From: Bacteroidota bacterium
GTDB taxonomy: Bacteria > Bacteroidota > Bacteroidia > Flavobacteriales > Flavobacteriaceae
NCBI GenBank assembly: GCA_018267095.1
Contig: JAFDZC010000006.1
Location: 186,001-250,000, forward strand
DNA: 64,000 nt
Direction: 5' to 3'
In this document: positions 1-8,555 of the stretch, one piece after another
Position numbering within the stretch: position 1 is the first letter of the stretch
Layout of the letters: every line of letters starts with the position of its first letter
Translations under genes and position numbers: made by a program
The notes under the pieces: generated by a model
The model's input: the letters and a program-made list of their open reading frames with translations, nothing else
Told to the model about the DNA's origin: nothing
Database searches by the model: none

Positions 1-281
1 GCCGCATATCCTAAAGACAAAGGCAATTTAGTCGGTTCTGTGATTTTTTGGTAAGCTGAAGAAATACGCTCGGGTGTGTTTTCCCAAGTGCTGCCCATAA
101 TGTGAGGCGTGGCAATGCAATGTGTGATTCCGAGTTTCTTTAAAGATTCAATTAAAAGAAGAGAATCTTCGACGGTGGCAGCTCCGTCATCGATTCCGGG
201 CAAAACATGACAATGAATATCGACATGGCCGTCGGGAATCAAATCTCTTAAAAACGTCTTTTTGCTAAAAATGCCAAACAT
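1..281 (-). CDS. CpsB/YwqE-type tyrosine-protein phosphatase, partial (3' end outside window)
   Basis: Only the first 93 codons are visible; the gene runs leftwards off the window. The start ATG is at 279-281. The N-terminal stretch has the PHP-domain metal-binding signature of the CpsB/CapC/YwqE family: HxDIHCH at about residues 19-25, then PGIDDGA, and later ATPH. These Mn-dependent phosphatases dephosphorylate the tyrosine kinases (Wzc/CapB type) that control polysaccharide chain length, which fits its place divergent to a polysaccharide locus. Family and role are known biology; the link to this locus is inferred from position. Confidence 0.85.
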   Translation of the reverse strand, partial: MFGIFSKKTFLRDLIPDGHVDIHCHVLPGIDDGAATVEDSLLLIESLKKLGITHCIATPHIMGSTWENTPERISSAYQKITEPTKLPLSLGYA

Positions 282-298
282 CTCATTTAGTTTGTGGG

Positions 299-306
299 CA
301 AAAGTA
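299..306 (-). promoter_or_regulatory. -7 box for the CpsB-like gene
   Basis: On the minus strand this reads TACTTTTG, matching the Bacteroidota -7 consensus TAnnTTTG, 18 bases upstream of the start codon. No clear -33 TTG at the expected distance was found. The 282-451 spacer also holds three GTCAA copies at 367-371, 375-379 and 426-430, the first two spaced by three bases, which could be an operator. Confidence 0.45.
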
Positions 307-394
307 CACAAATATTATATTTAGGATGAAGCTTTGCGGTTTTGATTTGTTTATAAACTCTCCAAAGTCAACCGGTCAACTATGGTTAAATTCT

Positions 395-402
395 TATATT
401 TG
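395..402 (+). promoter_or_regulatory. -7 box for the polysaccharide locus
   Basis: TATATTTG matches TAnnTTTG perfectly and lies about 50 bases upstream of the first + strand gene. No convincing -33 element was seen. It is the only good match in the spacer on this strand, so it is the likely start of the wzm-wzt transcript. Confidence 0.5.
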
Positions 403-451
403 CACGCGTTTTACAATCGACTTTAGTCAATTTCAGTAACCGATTAATACC

Positions 452-1309
452 ATGACAGAAATTCCTCAATCAGAAGATTGGAGCCTTGTTATCAAAGGGA
501 AAACCTCTCTTTTTGATCTCAAGTTCCAAGACTTATGGCGCTATCGTGATCTTTTGTGGATGTTTGTCAAACGTGATTTCGTTAGCTTTTACAAGCAAAC
601 GGTTTTGGGTCCGCTTTGGTTTTTTATCCAACCCATTTTTACCACTTTGGTATTTACTTTTGTTTTTGGCAATTTAGCGGGTATCAGTACCGATGGACTT
701 CCGCAGTATTTGTTTTACCTTTCAGGAATAACCGCTTGGAACTATTTTTCAGATTGTCTGACCAAAACCAGTACGGTTTTCAGAGACAATGCTGCCATTT
801 TCGGCAAAGTTTATTTTCCGAGACTTATCATGCCCTTAAGTATTGTGGTCAGTAACTTGGTGCGTTTTGGAGTTCAACTTATTTTGCTGTTCATCATGAT
901 GGGCTATTTTGCTTTCAAAGGAGAAAACTTCCAGCTGACCTATGCAGTTCTTTTTTTTCCTATATTGGTCTTGCTGATGGCCTTACTCGGCTTGGGTTCA
1001 GGGCTCATTATTACAGCCATGACTACCAAGTATCGCGACTTGACTTTTTTGGTGACTTTTGGTGTTCAACTCTTGATGTATGGAACCACGGTTATTTACC
1101 CATTGAGTTCAGCACCCGAAAAATACAAGCAATTCATTGAACTCAACCCAATGACGGGTATCATCGAAGCTTTTCGCTATGCCCTTTTGGGTAAAGGCGA
1201 ATTTTCAGTTTGGAGCATTGGTTATTCAACCTTGGTTACTTTGATTATTTTAATGTTCGGTATTTTGATTTTTAATAAAACCGAAAGAAATTTTGTAGAT
1301 ACCATCTAA
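452..1309 (+). CDS. wzm: Polysaccharide/O-antigen ABC transporter permease (Wzm)
   Basis: A 285-residue ABC-2 type membrane protein that would carry lipid-linked polysaccharide across the inner membrane. The cytoplasmic start is followed by the family motif QTVLGPLWFFIQP at residues 49-61 and about six hydrophobic segments (roughly 55-75, 88-100, 125-150, 163-187, 195-215, 255-275). Length matches Wzm/KpsM proteins. The stop overlaps the next start (TAATG at 1307-1311), so it is translationally coupled to the ATPase gene, as is normal for the pair. Whether the substrate is O-antigen or capsule cannot be told from the sequence. Confidence 0.92.
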   Translation: MTEIPQSEDWSLVIKGKTSLFDLKFQDLWRYRDLLWMFVKRDFVSFYKQTVLGPLWFFIQPIFTTLVFTFVFGNLAGISTDGLPQYLFYLSGITAWNYFSDCLTKTSTVFRDNAAIFGKVYFPRLIMPLSIVVSNLVRFGVQLILLFIMMGYFAFKGENFQLTYAVLFFPILVLLMALLGLGSGLIITAMTTKYRDLTFLVTFGVQLLMYGTTVIYPLSSAPEKYKQFIELNPMTGIIEAFRYALLGKGEFSVWSIGYSTLVTLIILMFGILIFNKTERNFVDTI

Positions 1310-2592
1310 TGTCAGAAACGGTTATTAAAGTCGATAATTTATCTAAAGCATACCAAATCGGACAGATTGGTACCGGAACTATTTCACGCGATTTAGAAAG
1401 GTTTTGGGTTACTAAAATTTTGGGCAAAGAAGACCCTTTTCTCAAAATAGGCGAGACCAATGACCGTAGTGTCAAAGGTCAAAGCGATATCGTTTGGTCA
1501 CTTAGAGACATCAACTTTGAAATCAATCACGGAGACGCTGTTGGAATCATCGGTAAAAACGGAGCCGGAAAAAGTACTTTACTCAAATTGCTCTCTCGTG
1601 TTACCAGCCCAACCACCGGCGAGATTAAAGTCAAAGGGCGCATTGCTAGTTTACTCGAAGTAGGCACCGGCTTTCATCCTGAATTGTCCGGTCGAGAAAA
1701 TATCTTTCTCAACGGAGCTATTTTGGGTATGCGCAAAAAAGAAATAGCGCGTAAGCTGGATGAAATCATTGACTTTTCAGGTGTTGAGCGATACATCGAT
1801 ACGCCGGTCAAAAGATATTCATCCGGAATGTATGTTCGATTGGCTTTTGCCGTAGCAGCGCACCTTGAAAGCGAAATTCTGATTGTTGATGAAGTTTTGG
1901 CAGTAGGTGATGCCGAGTTTCAAAAGAAATGTCTGGGCAAAATGAGCGACATCAGCAAAGGCGAGGGGCGAACGGTATTGTTTGTCAGTCACAACATGGC
2001 TGCGGTAAAAAGTCTGTGTAACAAAGGTATTGTATTGGCCAATGGGATGGTGGCTTTTAACGGTGAGGTAGACAATGCTTTAGATTATTACCTCAAAAGT
2101 TCTGAGAGTTTTGCTCATAAAAAGTGGGAAGTTACTCAAGCACCTAAGTCAGATTTTGTTCGACTTTTAGAAGCTGAAGTTTTAGATGTCAACAATCGAG
2201 TTGCCTTGAATCATCCGATAACCGATGATGTTCGCATAAAATTTACCTACGAAATCACCAAAGAGAATCAATTGTTCTTGCACGGATTCAATCTATTCAA
2301 CGGACATGGTGTTCATATTTTGAGTTCACACGACAAGTTTACTCAAAACCTCAAGACGCCTTTACCATTGGGAATCCATTCAACCATTATAACCATTCCT
2401 GGGAATTTCTTGGCCGAAGGTTCTTACAATTGCAGTTTTGCTATCATGCGATACAATCCGTTTTATGTAGAGTTTCACGAAATGGAAATCGTCGGTTTCA
2501 ACGTGATTGATGAAATCAGCGAAAAATCGGTCAGAGGTACTTATGCGGGCGGTTTTCCGGGTATTGTCAGACCATTATTAACTTGGAAATAA
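1309..2592 (+). CDS. wzt: Polysaccharide ABC transporter ATPase with C-terminal glycan-recognition domain (Wzt)
   Basis: A 427-residue protein in two parts. Residues 1-250 are an ABC ATPase: Walker A GKNGAGKST (82-90), signature YSSGMYVRLA (170-179), Walker B ILIVDE (190-195) and the SHN switch (227-229). Residues about 260-427 form an extension of the size and position of the Wzt C-terminal beta domain, which in E. coli O8/O9a binds the modified non-reducing end of the finished glycan before export. The extension suggests that the exported polymer carries a terminal signal. The methyltransferase gene six bases downstream is a candidate to make it (inference). Confidence 0.93.
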   Translation: MSETVIKVDNLSKAYQIGQIGTGTISRDLERFWVTKILGKEDPFLKIGETNDRSVKGQSDIVWSLRDINFEINHGDAVGIIGKNGAGKSTLLKLLSRVTSPTTGEIKVKGRIASLLEVGTGFHPELSGRENIFLNGAILGMRKKEIARKLDEIIDFSGVERYIDTPVKRYSSGMYVRLAFAVAAHLESEILIVDEVLAVGDAEFQKKCLGKMSDISKGEGRTVLFVSHNMAAVKSLCNKGIVLANGMVAFNGEVDNALDYYLKSSESFAHKKWEVTQAPKSDFVRLLEAEVLDVNNRVALNHPITDDVRIKFTYEITKENQLFLHGFNLFNGHGVHILSSHDKFTQNLKTPLPLGIHSTIITIPGNFLAEGSYNCSFAIMRYNPFYVEFHEMEIVGFNVIDEISEKSVRGTYAGGFPGIVRPLLTWK

Positions 2593-2598
2593 TTTCAA

Positions 2599-3408
2599 AT
2601 GAAAAAAAAATCAACCGGCGAACGTTTAGAAACTTTCATTTACGGTCGTAATTCTATTGAGCATTTGCATCGTTACGCTTTAGTGATGCCTTATATTGAA
2701 AACAAAGTTGTTTTGGATATCGCATCAGGCGAAGGATATGGCAGTAATCTGATGAGTGCTCATGCAGCTTTTGTTCACGGAGTTGATATCGATGCTCAAA
2801 CGGTTGCTGCTGCCCAAGTAAAATATAAAAAAGACAATTTGCGCTATCAAGTGGGTAGTGCCACGGCAATTCCGCTGGAAGATCACAGCGTTGATGTGGT
2901 GGTGAGCTATGAAACCATCGAGCACCACGATCAGCATCAGGAAATGATTAACGAAATTAAACGCGTGCTCAAACCTGAGGGCGTTTTGATTATTTCAACA
3001 CCCGATAAATTGTATTATTCTGACAAAAGGAATTTTGACAATGAATTTCACATCAAAGAATTATACAAACAAGAATTCGTTGATTTAATTTCACCTCAGT
3101 TCAAAAATATTCAGTTACTCACTCAGATTTATTGCAACGGAAATTCAATTATTCAACCAGAAAACGATCCGGAACCATTTCAGTTTTTTACCGGCGATTA
3201 TACTTGGGCAGCCCCACAGGAAATAGATCCGCTGTATTTGGTAATTATTGCGTCAGATTTTTCTTTTGCTCCGCACAAACGCTCGATTTTTAATGGTGAA
3301 ATTTTTACTGAATTGACCTGGAAAAGCCTTTGGCAAAGCAGCAATACCTATAAAGTAGGAAGTTTCGTGCTCAAACCATTCAAGTTTTTGAAGAGTTTGG
3401 TCAAATAA
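2599..3408 (+). CDS. Class I SAM-dependent methyltransferase
   Basis: A 269-residue protein with the Rossmann motif I VLDIASGEGYG at residues 38-48, an acidic end of strand 2 (GVDID, near 61-65) and SYETIEH, the Methyltransf_11/25 pattern, at about residue 105. No signal peptide, so cytoplasmic. It starts six bases after wzt. Its place next to a two-domain Wzt suggests that it methylates the growing or finished polysaccharide, possibly as a terminating cap; that role is inferred, and sugar precursors are equally possible substrates. Confidence 0.85.
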   Translation: MKKKSTGERLETFIYGRNSIEHLHRYALVMPYIENKVVLDIASGEGYGSNLMSAHAAFVHGVDIDAQTVAAAQVKYKKDNLRYQVGSATAIPLEDHSVDVVVSYETIEHHDQHQEMINEIKRVLKPEGVLIISTPDKLYYSDKRNFDNEFHIKELYKQEFVDLISPQFKNIQLLTQIYCNGNSIIQPENDPEPFQFFTGDYTWAAPQEIDPLYLVIIASDFSFAPHKRSIFNGEIFTELTWKSLWQSSNTYKVGSFVLKPFKFLKSLVK

Positions 3409-3431
3409 CCGATTGTTTTACTAAATCTGTC

Positions 3432-4268
3432 ATGCTCGTAACCACTATTTTTCTTTCAAGAACGGCTACTCAGAAAACTTTTGATATGACTTTGGAAGCC
3501 ATAGCAAGCTTGCAAAAATCAATTTCTGAAGAGAATCTTGAAATTATTTTAGTCGAGTCTAATCCGGATTATCTGTCTTCAGGCTTTCTATATCCTGCTC
3601 AGGTCAAAGTTATCGTTCCTAATGAGCCGTTCAACTTTCACCGCTTTCTCAATATTGGAATCCAACAAGCACAAGGGGACTACTTGGCTTTGTGTAATAA
3701 TGATGTGCTTTTTCACCCGCAATGGATGAATGAGATTTTAAAAGTATCTCAGGCGCATCCTGAAATTGTCTCGTTCAGCCCTTCAGGCCAACCGATGGAA
3801 CAACCTGAGCGAGATTATCAATTAGGATACAAAGTCATGCAACAGGTCAAAGGTTGGTGTTTGGTGGTCAAAAAAGAAGTTTTCAAGACCATCGGATTAC
3901 TCGATGAAACTTTTAGCTTTTATTATGCCGATAATGATTATGCAATGACTTTGAAATATTATAATTTAAAGCATGCGCTGGTGTATCGGTCTTATGTAGA
4001 ACATCTTGAAAAGCCATCTACGTTTAATCGTACACAAAACATGAACGTTCGCGCAGCAATGCAACAAAAATATTCACTACCAGATTATTTAGCTCAAGAG
4101 CAGTATTTGTATGTTTTTGGCAGCGAAAGCAATATGAATGACTTTTTGAAATTCCACAATAAATGGGGCAGCCCTAAAGTCTTATATCGCAAAAACAGAA
4201 TAGCTGACCAACTCATCAAATATAAATTGGGTTTTTTGAATCGTTTGTTTTTGAAACTCAAATTCTAG
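3432..4268 (+). CDS. GT2 family glycosyltransferase
   Basis: A 278-residue GT-A fold protein. The nucleotide-binding start (TTIFLSR) is followed by strands typical of GT2 and a NND motif at residues 89-91, in place of the more usual DxD, that would bind the metal and nucleotide-sugar. A later DETFSFYYADNDY stretch matches the GT2 ED-like catalytic region. No membrane segment. It probably adds one sugar to the lipid-linked repeat unit; donor and acceptor cannot be told. Confidence 0.85.
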   Translation: MLVTTIFLSRTATQKTFDMTLEAIASLQKSISEENLEIILVESNPDYLSSGFLYPAQVKVIVPNEPFNFHRFLNIGIQQAQGDYLALCNNDVLFHPQWMNEILKVSQAHPEIVSFSPSGQPMEQPERDYQLGYKVMQQVKGWCLVVKKEVFKTIGLLDETFSFYYADNDYAMTLKYYNLKHALVYRSYVEHLEKPSTFNRTQNMNVRAAMQQKYSLPDYLAQEQYLYVFGSESNMNDFLKFHNKWGSPKVLYRKNRIADQLIKYKLGFLNRLFLKLKF

Positions 4269-4314
4269 CCCGAATTGTTTGGCAGTATAAATTTTTAAAT
4301 TGTGATTAATCAAT

Positions 4315-4322
4315 TAACTTTG
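4315..4322 (+). promoter_or_regulatory. Internal -7 box before the GT4 gene at 4354
   Basis: TAACTTTG is a full TAnnTTTG match in the 85-base gap after the preceding gene, 31 bases before the next ATG. No good -33 TTG was found at 17-23 bases. It suggests a second transcript start inside the locus. Confidence 0.4.
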
Positions 4323-4353
4323 AACGGTCTTTTTAATCTTAGCTGAAGAGCGC

Positions 4354-5448
4354 ATGCCAAAAGTGATTCTCATCTCGCAATTTCCGTTGCCCTACTCAAA
4401 AATCGGCAGTTGGCCAACCATGTATAAAAACTATTTTGAGAGCGGAGATCACCAAATCGATTATATTATTTGTGAGCAACCAGAACAGAAATTTGATTCG
4501 GTGAACTATGAAATCGTACCGAATGATTTTTGGTTCAGACTTCGAAGAAGATGGCATAAATACTATCGGCTGGGCTATTTAGATGCACTGAAAAAAGTAT
4601 TGAACAAAAAAGATAAGTTTGTTATCCAAGTGGTAGATAATTATAAGATTGTCTTTAGAATTCATCAAATTCTGGTAGCCATGGGCATTCGTGAGCGATG
4701 TTATATTCAAAGTTTTTATCATGGTTTTGCTCCGTTTTTAAGTGTTGAGAATACCCACAATTTTTACGAAATCATTGATGAACTTGTGCTCTTAACAAGC
4801 GATGCTTACAAAGAACACTTGCGCTACTACTCAGCCTTTCCGTGTAAAGTATCCTATATCTACAACGGTATTGATACCAAAAAGTTCTGTAAAATTGAAT
4901 CTTCCGTAAAATCACAACTCAAGAAGGAATTGGGTTTTACACAGCAAAAAATCTTTTTGTGGTGTTCAAATGATCGTCCCAAAAAAGGATTGAAATTGCT
5001 TTTAGATGCTTGGAAACGCCTTTATCCAAAACACCAAGATATAGTCTTGTTGGTCATCGGATCCAAAAGCAAAACACCAGTTCCGGGCGTGGTTTATCTG
5101 GGTAGTATTCCCAATGACGATCTGCCGAAATATTACCAAATCTCAGACTGTTATTTGTTTCCAACCTTGTGTCATGAAGGTTTTGGTCTTAGTTTGGTTG
5201 AGGCTTTAAACTGTGGATGTTATTGTATAGCTTCAGCCTTGGGCGGAGTTCCCGAAGTGTTGCAATACGGGAAATTAGGCAAGCTCATCGAAAGCCCCAA
5301 TTTTGTTTCACATTGGGTGCGGGCTATGGATGATTATTTGAATCAAATGGATCAACCTATTGTGATGGATGCTCCTATTTACTCGGCTCAAGAATGGAAT
5401 ACGCATATGAATGAAATTATTCAAGAAGCCAAAATTAGTCTCTCATAA
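4354..5448 (+). CDS. GT4 family glycosyltransferase
   Basis: A 364-residue GT-B fold enzyme. The C-terminal Rossmann half begins near residue 195 and carries the retaining-GT signature HEGFGLSLVEA (274-284), whose two glutamates fit the E-x7-E motif that binds donor nucleotide and sugar. The N-terminal half lacks the usual glycine-rich loop but contains SxIGSWPTM near residues 15-23. No signal peptide. Preceded by its own putative promoter. Confidence 0.87.
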   Translation: MPKVILISQFPLPYSKIGSWPTMYKNYFESGDHQIDYIICEQPEQKFDSVNYEIVPNDFWFRLRRRWHKYYRLGYLDALKKVLNKKDKFVIQVVDNYKIVFRIHQILVAMGIRERCYIQSFYHGFAPFLSVENTHNFYEIIDELVLLTSDAYKEHLRYYSAFPCKVSYIYNGIDTKKFCKIESSVKSQLKKELGFTQQKIFLWCSNDRPKKGLKLLLDAWKRLYPKHQDIVLLVIGSKSKTPVPGVVYLGSIPNDDLPKYYQISDCYLFPTLCHEGFGLSLVEALNCGCYCIASALGGVPEVLQYGKLGKLIESPNFVSHWVRAMDDYLNQMDQPIVMDAPIYSAQEWNTHMNEIIQEAKISLS

Positions 5449-5459
5449 GCGAATCATTG

Positions 5460-6359
5460 ATGTTTGAAATTCATATATCTACCAAGAATCGCAGAGTAGA
5501 TTTGCTTTTTACCTTAACCCAATTGCAAACTATTTTAGATCGAACTGATCTTGACTGTGTTGTTTTTGACGATGGTTCAACCGACGGTACTTATGAGGCC
5601 GTATCAGAGCAGTTTCCAAAAGTCCGTTTGCTTCGCAATGAAAAGTCTAAAGGTTATTTGTATTGTCGCAATCAAATGCTCAATCAAACACAGGCAGATT
5701 ATGCCATTTCATTAGACGATGATGCTCATTTTTTGTCCGTAAATCCACTTGAAGAAATTCAATCATATTTTCTGCAAAATCCCGATTGTGGGCTTATAGC
5801 TTTTAGATTGTTTTGGAGTCTTGAATCGCCCAAGAGTACACAAACGAGCGAAAAGCCACATCAAGCACAGTCTTATGTGGGCTGTGGACACGCTTGGCGT
5901 ATGAAAGCTTGGCGAGATATTCCGAATTATCCGGAATGGTTTGAGTTTTACGGAGAAGAAAACATAGCCTCGTTACATTTATTCAAAAAAGGTTGGCGTG
6001 TTGATTATTTGCCCCAAGTTTTGGTTCAGCATCGAGTTGATCTCAAAAAAAGAACCCAATCAAACAACGATTTTGCCTTTCGCTATCGAAGATCTATTCG
6101 GTCAGGTTGGTATTTATTTTTGCTTTTTTTTCCAAAAGAGATAGCCCTTGAATTGTTAGCGTATTCAATATATACTCAGTTCAAAACCAAAATTTTTAAA
6201 GGCGATTTTAAGGTAATTTTGCCTCTGTTTTTGGCCATAACTGATTTGTTTTTAGCGTTACCCAAAATTTTCAAATATCAAAATAGATTGACCGCAGATG
6301 AATATAAAAAGTATACGCAATTAAAAGACGACAACATTTATTGGGAACCCGAAAAATAA
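5460..6359 (+). CDS. GT2 family glycosyltransferase
   Basis: A 299-residue inverting glycosyltransferase. FDDGSTDGT (36-44) and the DDD metal-binding motif (86-88) mark the GT-A domain, and the WxxxGEE pattern (FEFYGEENIA) near residue 160 fits the acceptor-side catalytic acid. A hydrophobic stretch near residues 218-232 may sit on the membrane. An in-frame TTG lies three bases earlier, but the ATG at 5460 is preferred. The neuB promoter candidate lies across its last codons. Confidence 0.87.
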   Translation: MFEIHISTKNRRVDLLFTLTQLQTILDRTDLDCVVFDDGSTDGTYEAVSEQFPKVRLLRNEKSKGYLYCRNQMLNQTQADYAISLDDDAHFLSVNPLEEIQSYFLQNPDCGLIAFRLFWSLESPKSTQTSEKPHQAQSYVGCGHAWRMKAWRDIPNYPEWFEFYGEENIASLHLFKKGWRVDYLPQVLVQHRVDLKKRTQSNNDFAFRYRRSIRSGWYLFLLFFPKEIALELLAYSIYTQFKTKIFKGDFKVILPLFLAITDLFLALPKIFKYQNRLTADEYKKYTQLKDDNIYWEPEK

Positions 6360-6368
6360 TTACTTTTA
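6341..6368 (+). promoter_or_regulatory. Promoter candidate for the neuBCA operon
   Basis: TTG at 6341-6343, then 17 bases, then TACTTTTA at 6361-6368, one base from TAnnTTTG. It ends 22 bases before the neuB start. The element overlaps the 3' end of the preceding gene, so both read-through and separate transcription are possible. Confidence 0.45.
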
Positions 6369-6390
6369 CCTCTGCTTCAACAAATACGAA

Positions 6391-7398
6391 ATGAATTCAA
6401 AACCCTATATCATTGCTGAAATTGCGCAAGCTCACGAGGGCAGTTTGGGGATATTGCATTCCTATATTGATGCGGTGGCCGGCACCGGCGTGAATGCCAT
6501 CAAATTCCAGCTGCATATAGCCGAGGCTGAAAGCAGTATTCACGAGCCTTTCAGAGTAAAATTTTCCTATGAAGACGCTACGCGTTACGATTATTGGAAA
6601 CGCATGGAGTTTACTCTTGAACAATGGAAGCAAATCAAGCAACATTGCGATGAGGCCGGTTTGGATTTTATCTGTTCGCCTTTTAGTAATCTTGCGGTCG
6701 ATTGGCTCGAAGAAATCGGTGTTTATGCCTACAAAATTGGCTCTGGCGAAGTCAACAACTTTCTGATGTTGGAAAAAATCGCTCAAACAGGCAAGCCGAT
6801 TATTGTTTCATCAGGCATGAGCAATTTTGACGAACTTGACCAAACAGTGGCTTTTTTAAAAAGCAAGCAGTGTTCATTTTCATTACTTCAATGCACCACC
6901 GCTTATCCGACAAAACCCGAGCAATACGGTTTCAATGTTATGACCGAGTTGCGCGAGCGATATCATGTTCCGGTGGGTTTTTCAGATCATTCGGCCAAAG
7001 TAGCCACTGCCATAGCCGCGGTTGCTTTAGGTGCCGAGATATTAGAATTTCATGTCGTATTTGATCGTTCGATGTTTGGCCCGGACGCCAAGGCTTCATT
7101 GACCATTGCCGAGACCAAAGAATTGGTCGTTTCGGTGAGCGAAATAGATACCGCTTTAAAAAATCCAATCGTTAAAAACAACCATGAGTCGTTTAAGGAA
7201 CTCAAATCAATTTTTGAAAAATCATTGGCTGTAAACAAAAAGTTGTCGGCCGGACACGTAATCACTTTTGACGATTTAGAAAGTAAAAAACCCAAAGCTT
7301 TTGGAATTTCTGCGGCTGATTTTCAGATGGTCATCGGCAGAAAATTAAAGCGAGACAAAGATCAATGGGATTTTTTGAATGAAGAAGATTTAGCATGA
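6391..7398 (+). CDS. neuB: N-acetylneuraminate (nonulosonate) synthase
   Basis: A 335-residue NeuB-family enzyme that would condense ManNAc (or a related six-carbon sugar) with phosphoenolpyruvate to give a nine-carbon sialic-acid-type sugar. The TIM barrel shows IAEIAQAHEGS (8-18), KFQ (38-40), SGMS near 141, GFSDHS (196-201) and FGPDAKASL (229-237). A C-terminal SAF (antifreeze-like) domain covers about 278-335. Its stop overlaps the next start by four bases (ATGA). With the adjacent neuC and neuA it forms the classic Neu5Ac set. No aminotransferase or dehydratase for legionaminic or pseudaminic acid is in the window, so a Neu5Ac-type product is the simplest reading. Confidence 0.92.
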   Translation: MNSKPYIIAEIAQAHEGSLGILHSYIDAVAGTGVNAIKFQLHIAEAESSIHEPFRVKFSYEDATRYDYWKRMEFTLEQWKQIKQHCDEAGLDFICSPFSNLAVDWLEEIGVYAYKIGSGEVNNFLMLEKIAQTGKPIIVSSGMSNFDELDQTVAFLKSKQCSFSLLQCTTAYPTKPEQYGFNVMTELRERYHVPVGFSDHSAKVATAIAAVALGAEILEFHVVFDRSMFGPDAKASLTIAETKELVVSVSEIDTALKNPIVKNNHESFKELKSIFEKSLAVNKKLSAGHVITFDDLESKKPKAFGISAADFQMVIGRKLKRDKDQWDFLNEEDLA

Positions 7399-8555
7399 GT
7401 AAACCAAGAAAAATAGCAGTAGTCATTACTGCTCGACCTTCTTACAGCAGAGTTAAAACCGTTTTGACTGCCGTTAAGCAACACCCCGAACTTGAGCTCC
7501 AACTTATAGTGGCTGCTTCGGCCTTGTTGGATCGCTATGGAAGCGCCGTTAATTATATCGAAAAAGACGGTTTTGAAATTGCCGCCAAAGTTTTCAATGT
7601 ATTGGAAGGCGAGAATTTAACCGCTGCCGCAAAAACTACAGGAATCGGTATTTTAGAACTCTCAACAGTTTTTGATAACCTTCGACCGGATATAGTCGTG
7701 ACTGTTGCGGACCGATTTGAAACGATGGCCACGGCTATTTCGGCTTCGTATATGAATATTCCATTGGCTCATATTCAAGGCGGCGAAGTGACCGGCAACA
7801 TCGATGAAAAAGTGCGTCATTCGATTACCAAATTGGCCGATTATCATTTTGTCGCTTCAGAAAATGCGAAAAAAAGAGTTATTCTTTTGGGTGAAAACCC
7901 CGAAATGGTATTCAATACCGGTTGTCCATCTATTGATATTGCCCAGCAAGTAGCCCAAAAAAGGCAGCTGATGTTCAATCCTTATGAAAAATACGGTGGC
8001 GTTGGTTCGCAACCGGATTTGAGCAACGGATACATCGTGGTGATGCAGCATCCGGTCACCAATGAATATCAAGATTCACGAAAACACATCGAAGCCACGC
8101 TTTCAGCCATTCAAAAAATTAATAAACCAACGCTTTGGTTTTGGCCCAATGTCGATGCCGGAGCTGACGGAACTTCAACCGGAATCAGATCGTTCAGAGA
8201 AAAATACAAAATGGAAAATGTCCACTTTTTCAAAAATATGGAGGGTGACGATTTTCTGAACTTGCTTAATTTTTCAAAGTGTTTGGTCGGAAATTCAAGT
8301 GTTGGCATTCGCGAATGTGCCTATTTAGGCGTGCCAGTAGTCAATATTGGTTCGAGACAAAATCGCCGTGATCGCGGACATAACGTAATTGATGTTTCTT
8401 ATGATCAGGAGGAGATTGTTCAAGCGGTATTGAATTTTTTAGATCAAAAAGAAAGAAAAAAATCAGACATTTATGGCGGCGGTGATGCAGGTGAGCAGAT
8501 TGCTCGATTGCTCAAAGATTTGCCATTACAATTTCATAAAACCATAGTCTATTAA
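7395..8555 (+). CDS. neuC: UDP-N-acetylglucosamine 2-epimerase (hydrolysing)
   Basis: A 386-residue GT-B-like enzyme converting UDP-GlcNAc to ManNAc plus UDP, the feed step for NeuB. The signature GGEVTGNIDEKVRH (about 129-142) and the later VGNSSVGIRE with RQNRRDRGHNV are the family's UDP- and sugar-binding segments. Starts ITARPSYSRVK, typical of NeuC. Overlaps neuB by four bases and neuA by one (TAATG at 8553-8557), so the three are translationally coupled. Confidence 0.92.
   Translation: MSKPRKIAVVITARPSYSRVKTVLTAVKQHPELELQLIVAASALLDRYGSAVNYIEKDGFEIAAKVFNVLEGENLTAAAKTTGIGILELSTVFDNLRPDIVVTVADRFETMATAISASYMNIPLAHIQGGEVTGNIDEKVRHSITKLADYHFVASENAKKRVILLGENPEMVFNTGCPSIDIAQQVAQKRQLMFNPYEKYGGVGSQPDLSNGYIVVMQHPVTNEYQDSRKHIEATLSAIQKINKPTLWFWPNVDAGADGTSTGIRSFREKYKMENVHFFKNMEGDDFLNLLNFSKCLVGNSSVGIRECAYLGVPVVNIGSRQNRRDRGHNVIDVSYDQEEIVQAVLNFLDQKERKKSDIYGGGDAGEQIARLLKDLPLQFHKTIVY

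Noticed and set aside
6397..6786. 129-codon minus-strand frame inside neuB
   Set aside because: Opposes a clear enzyme gene and shows no domain.
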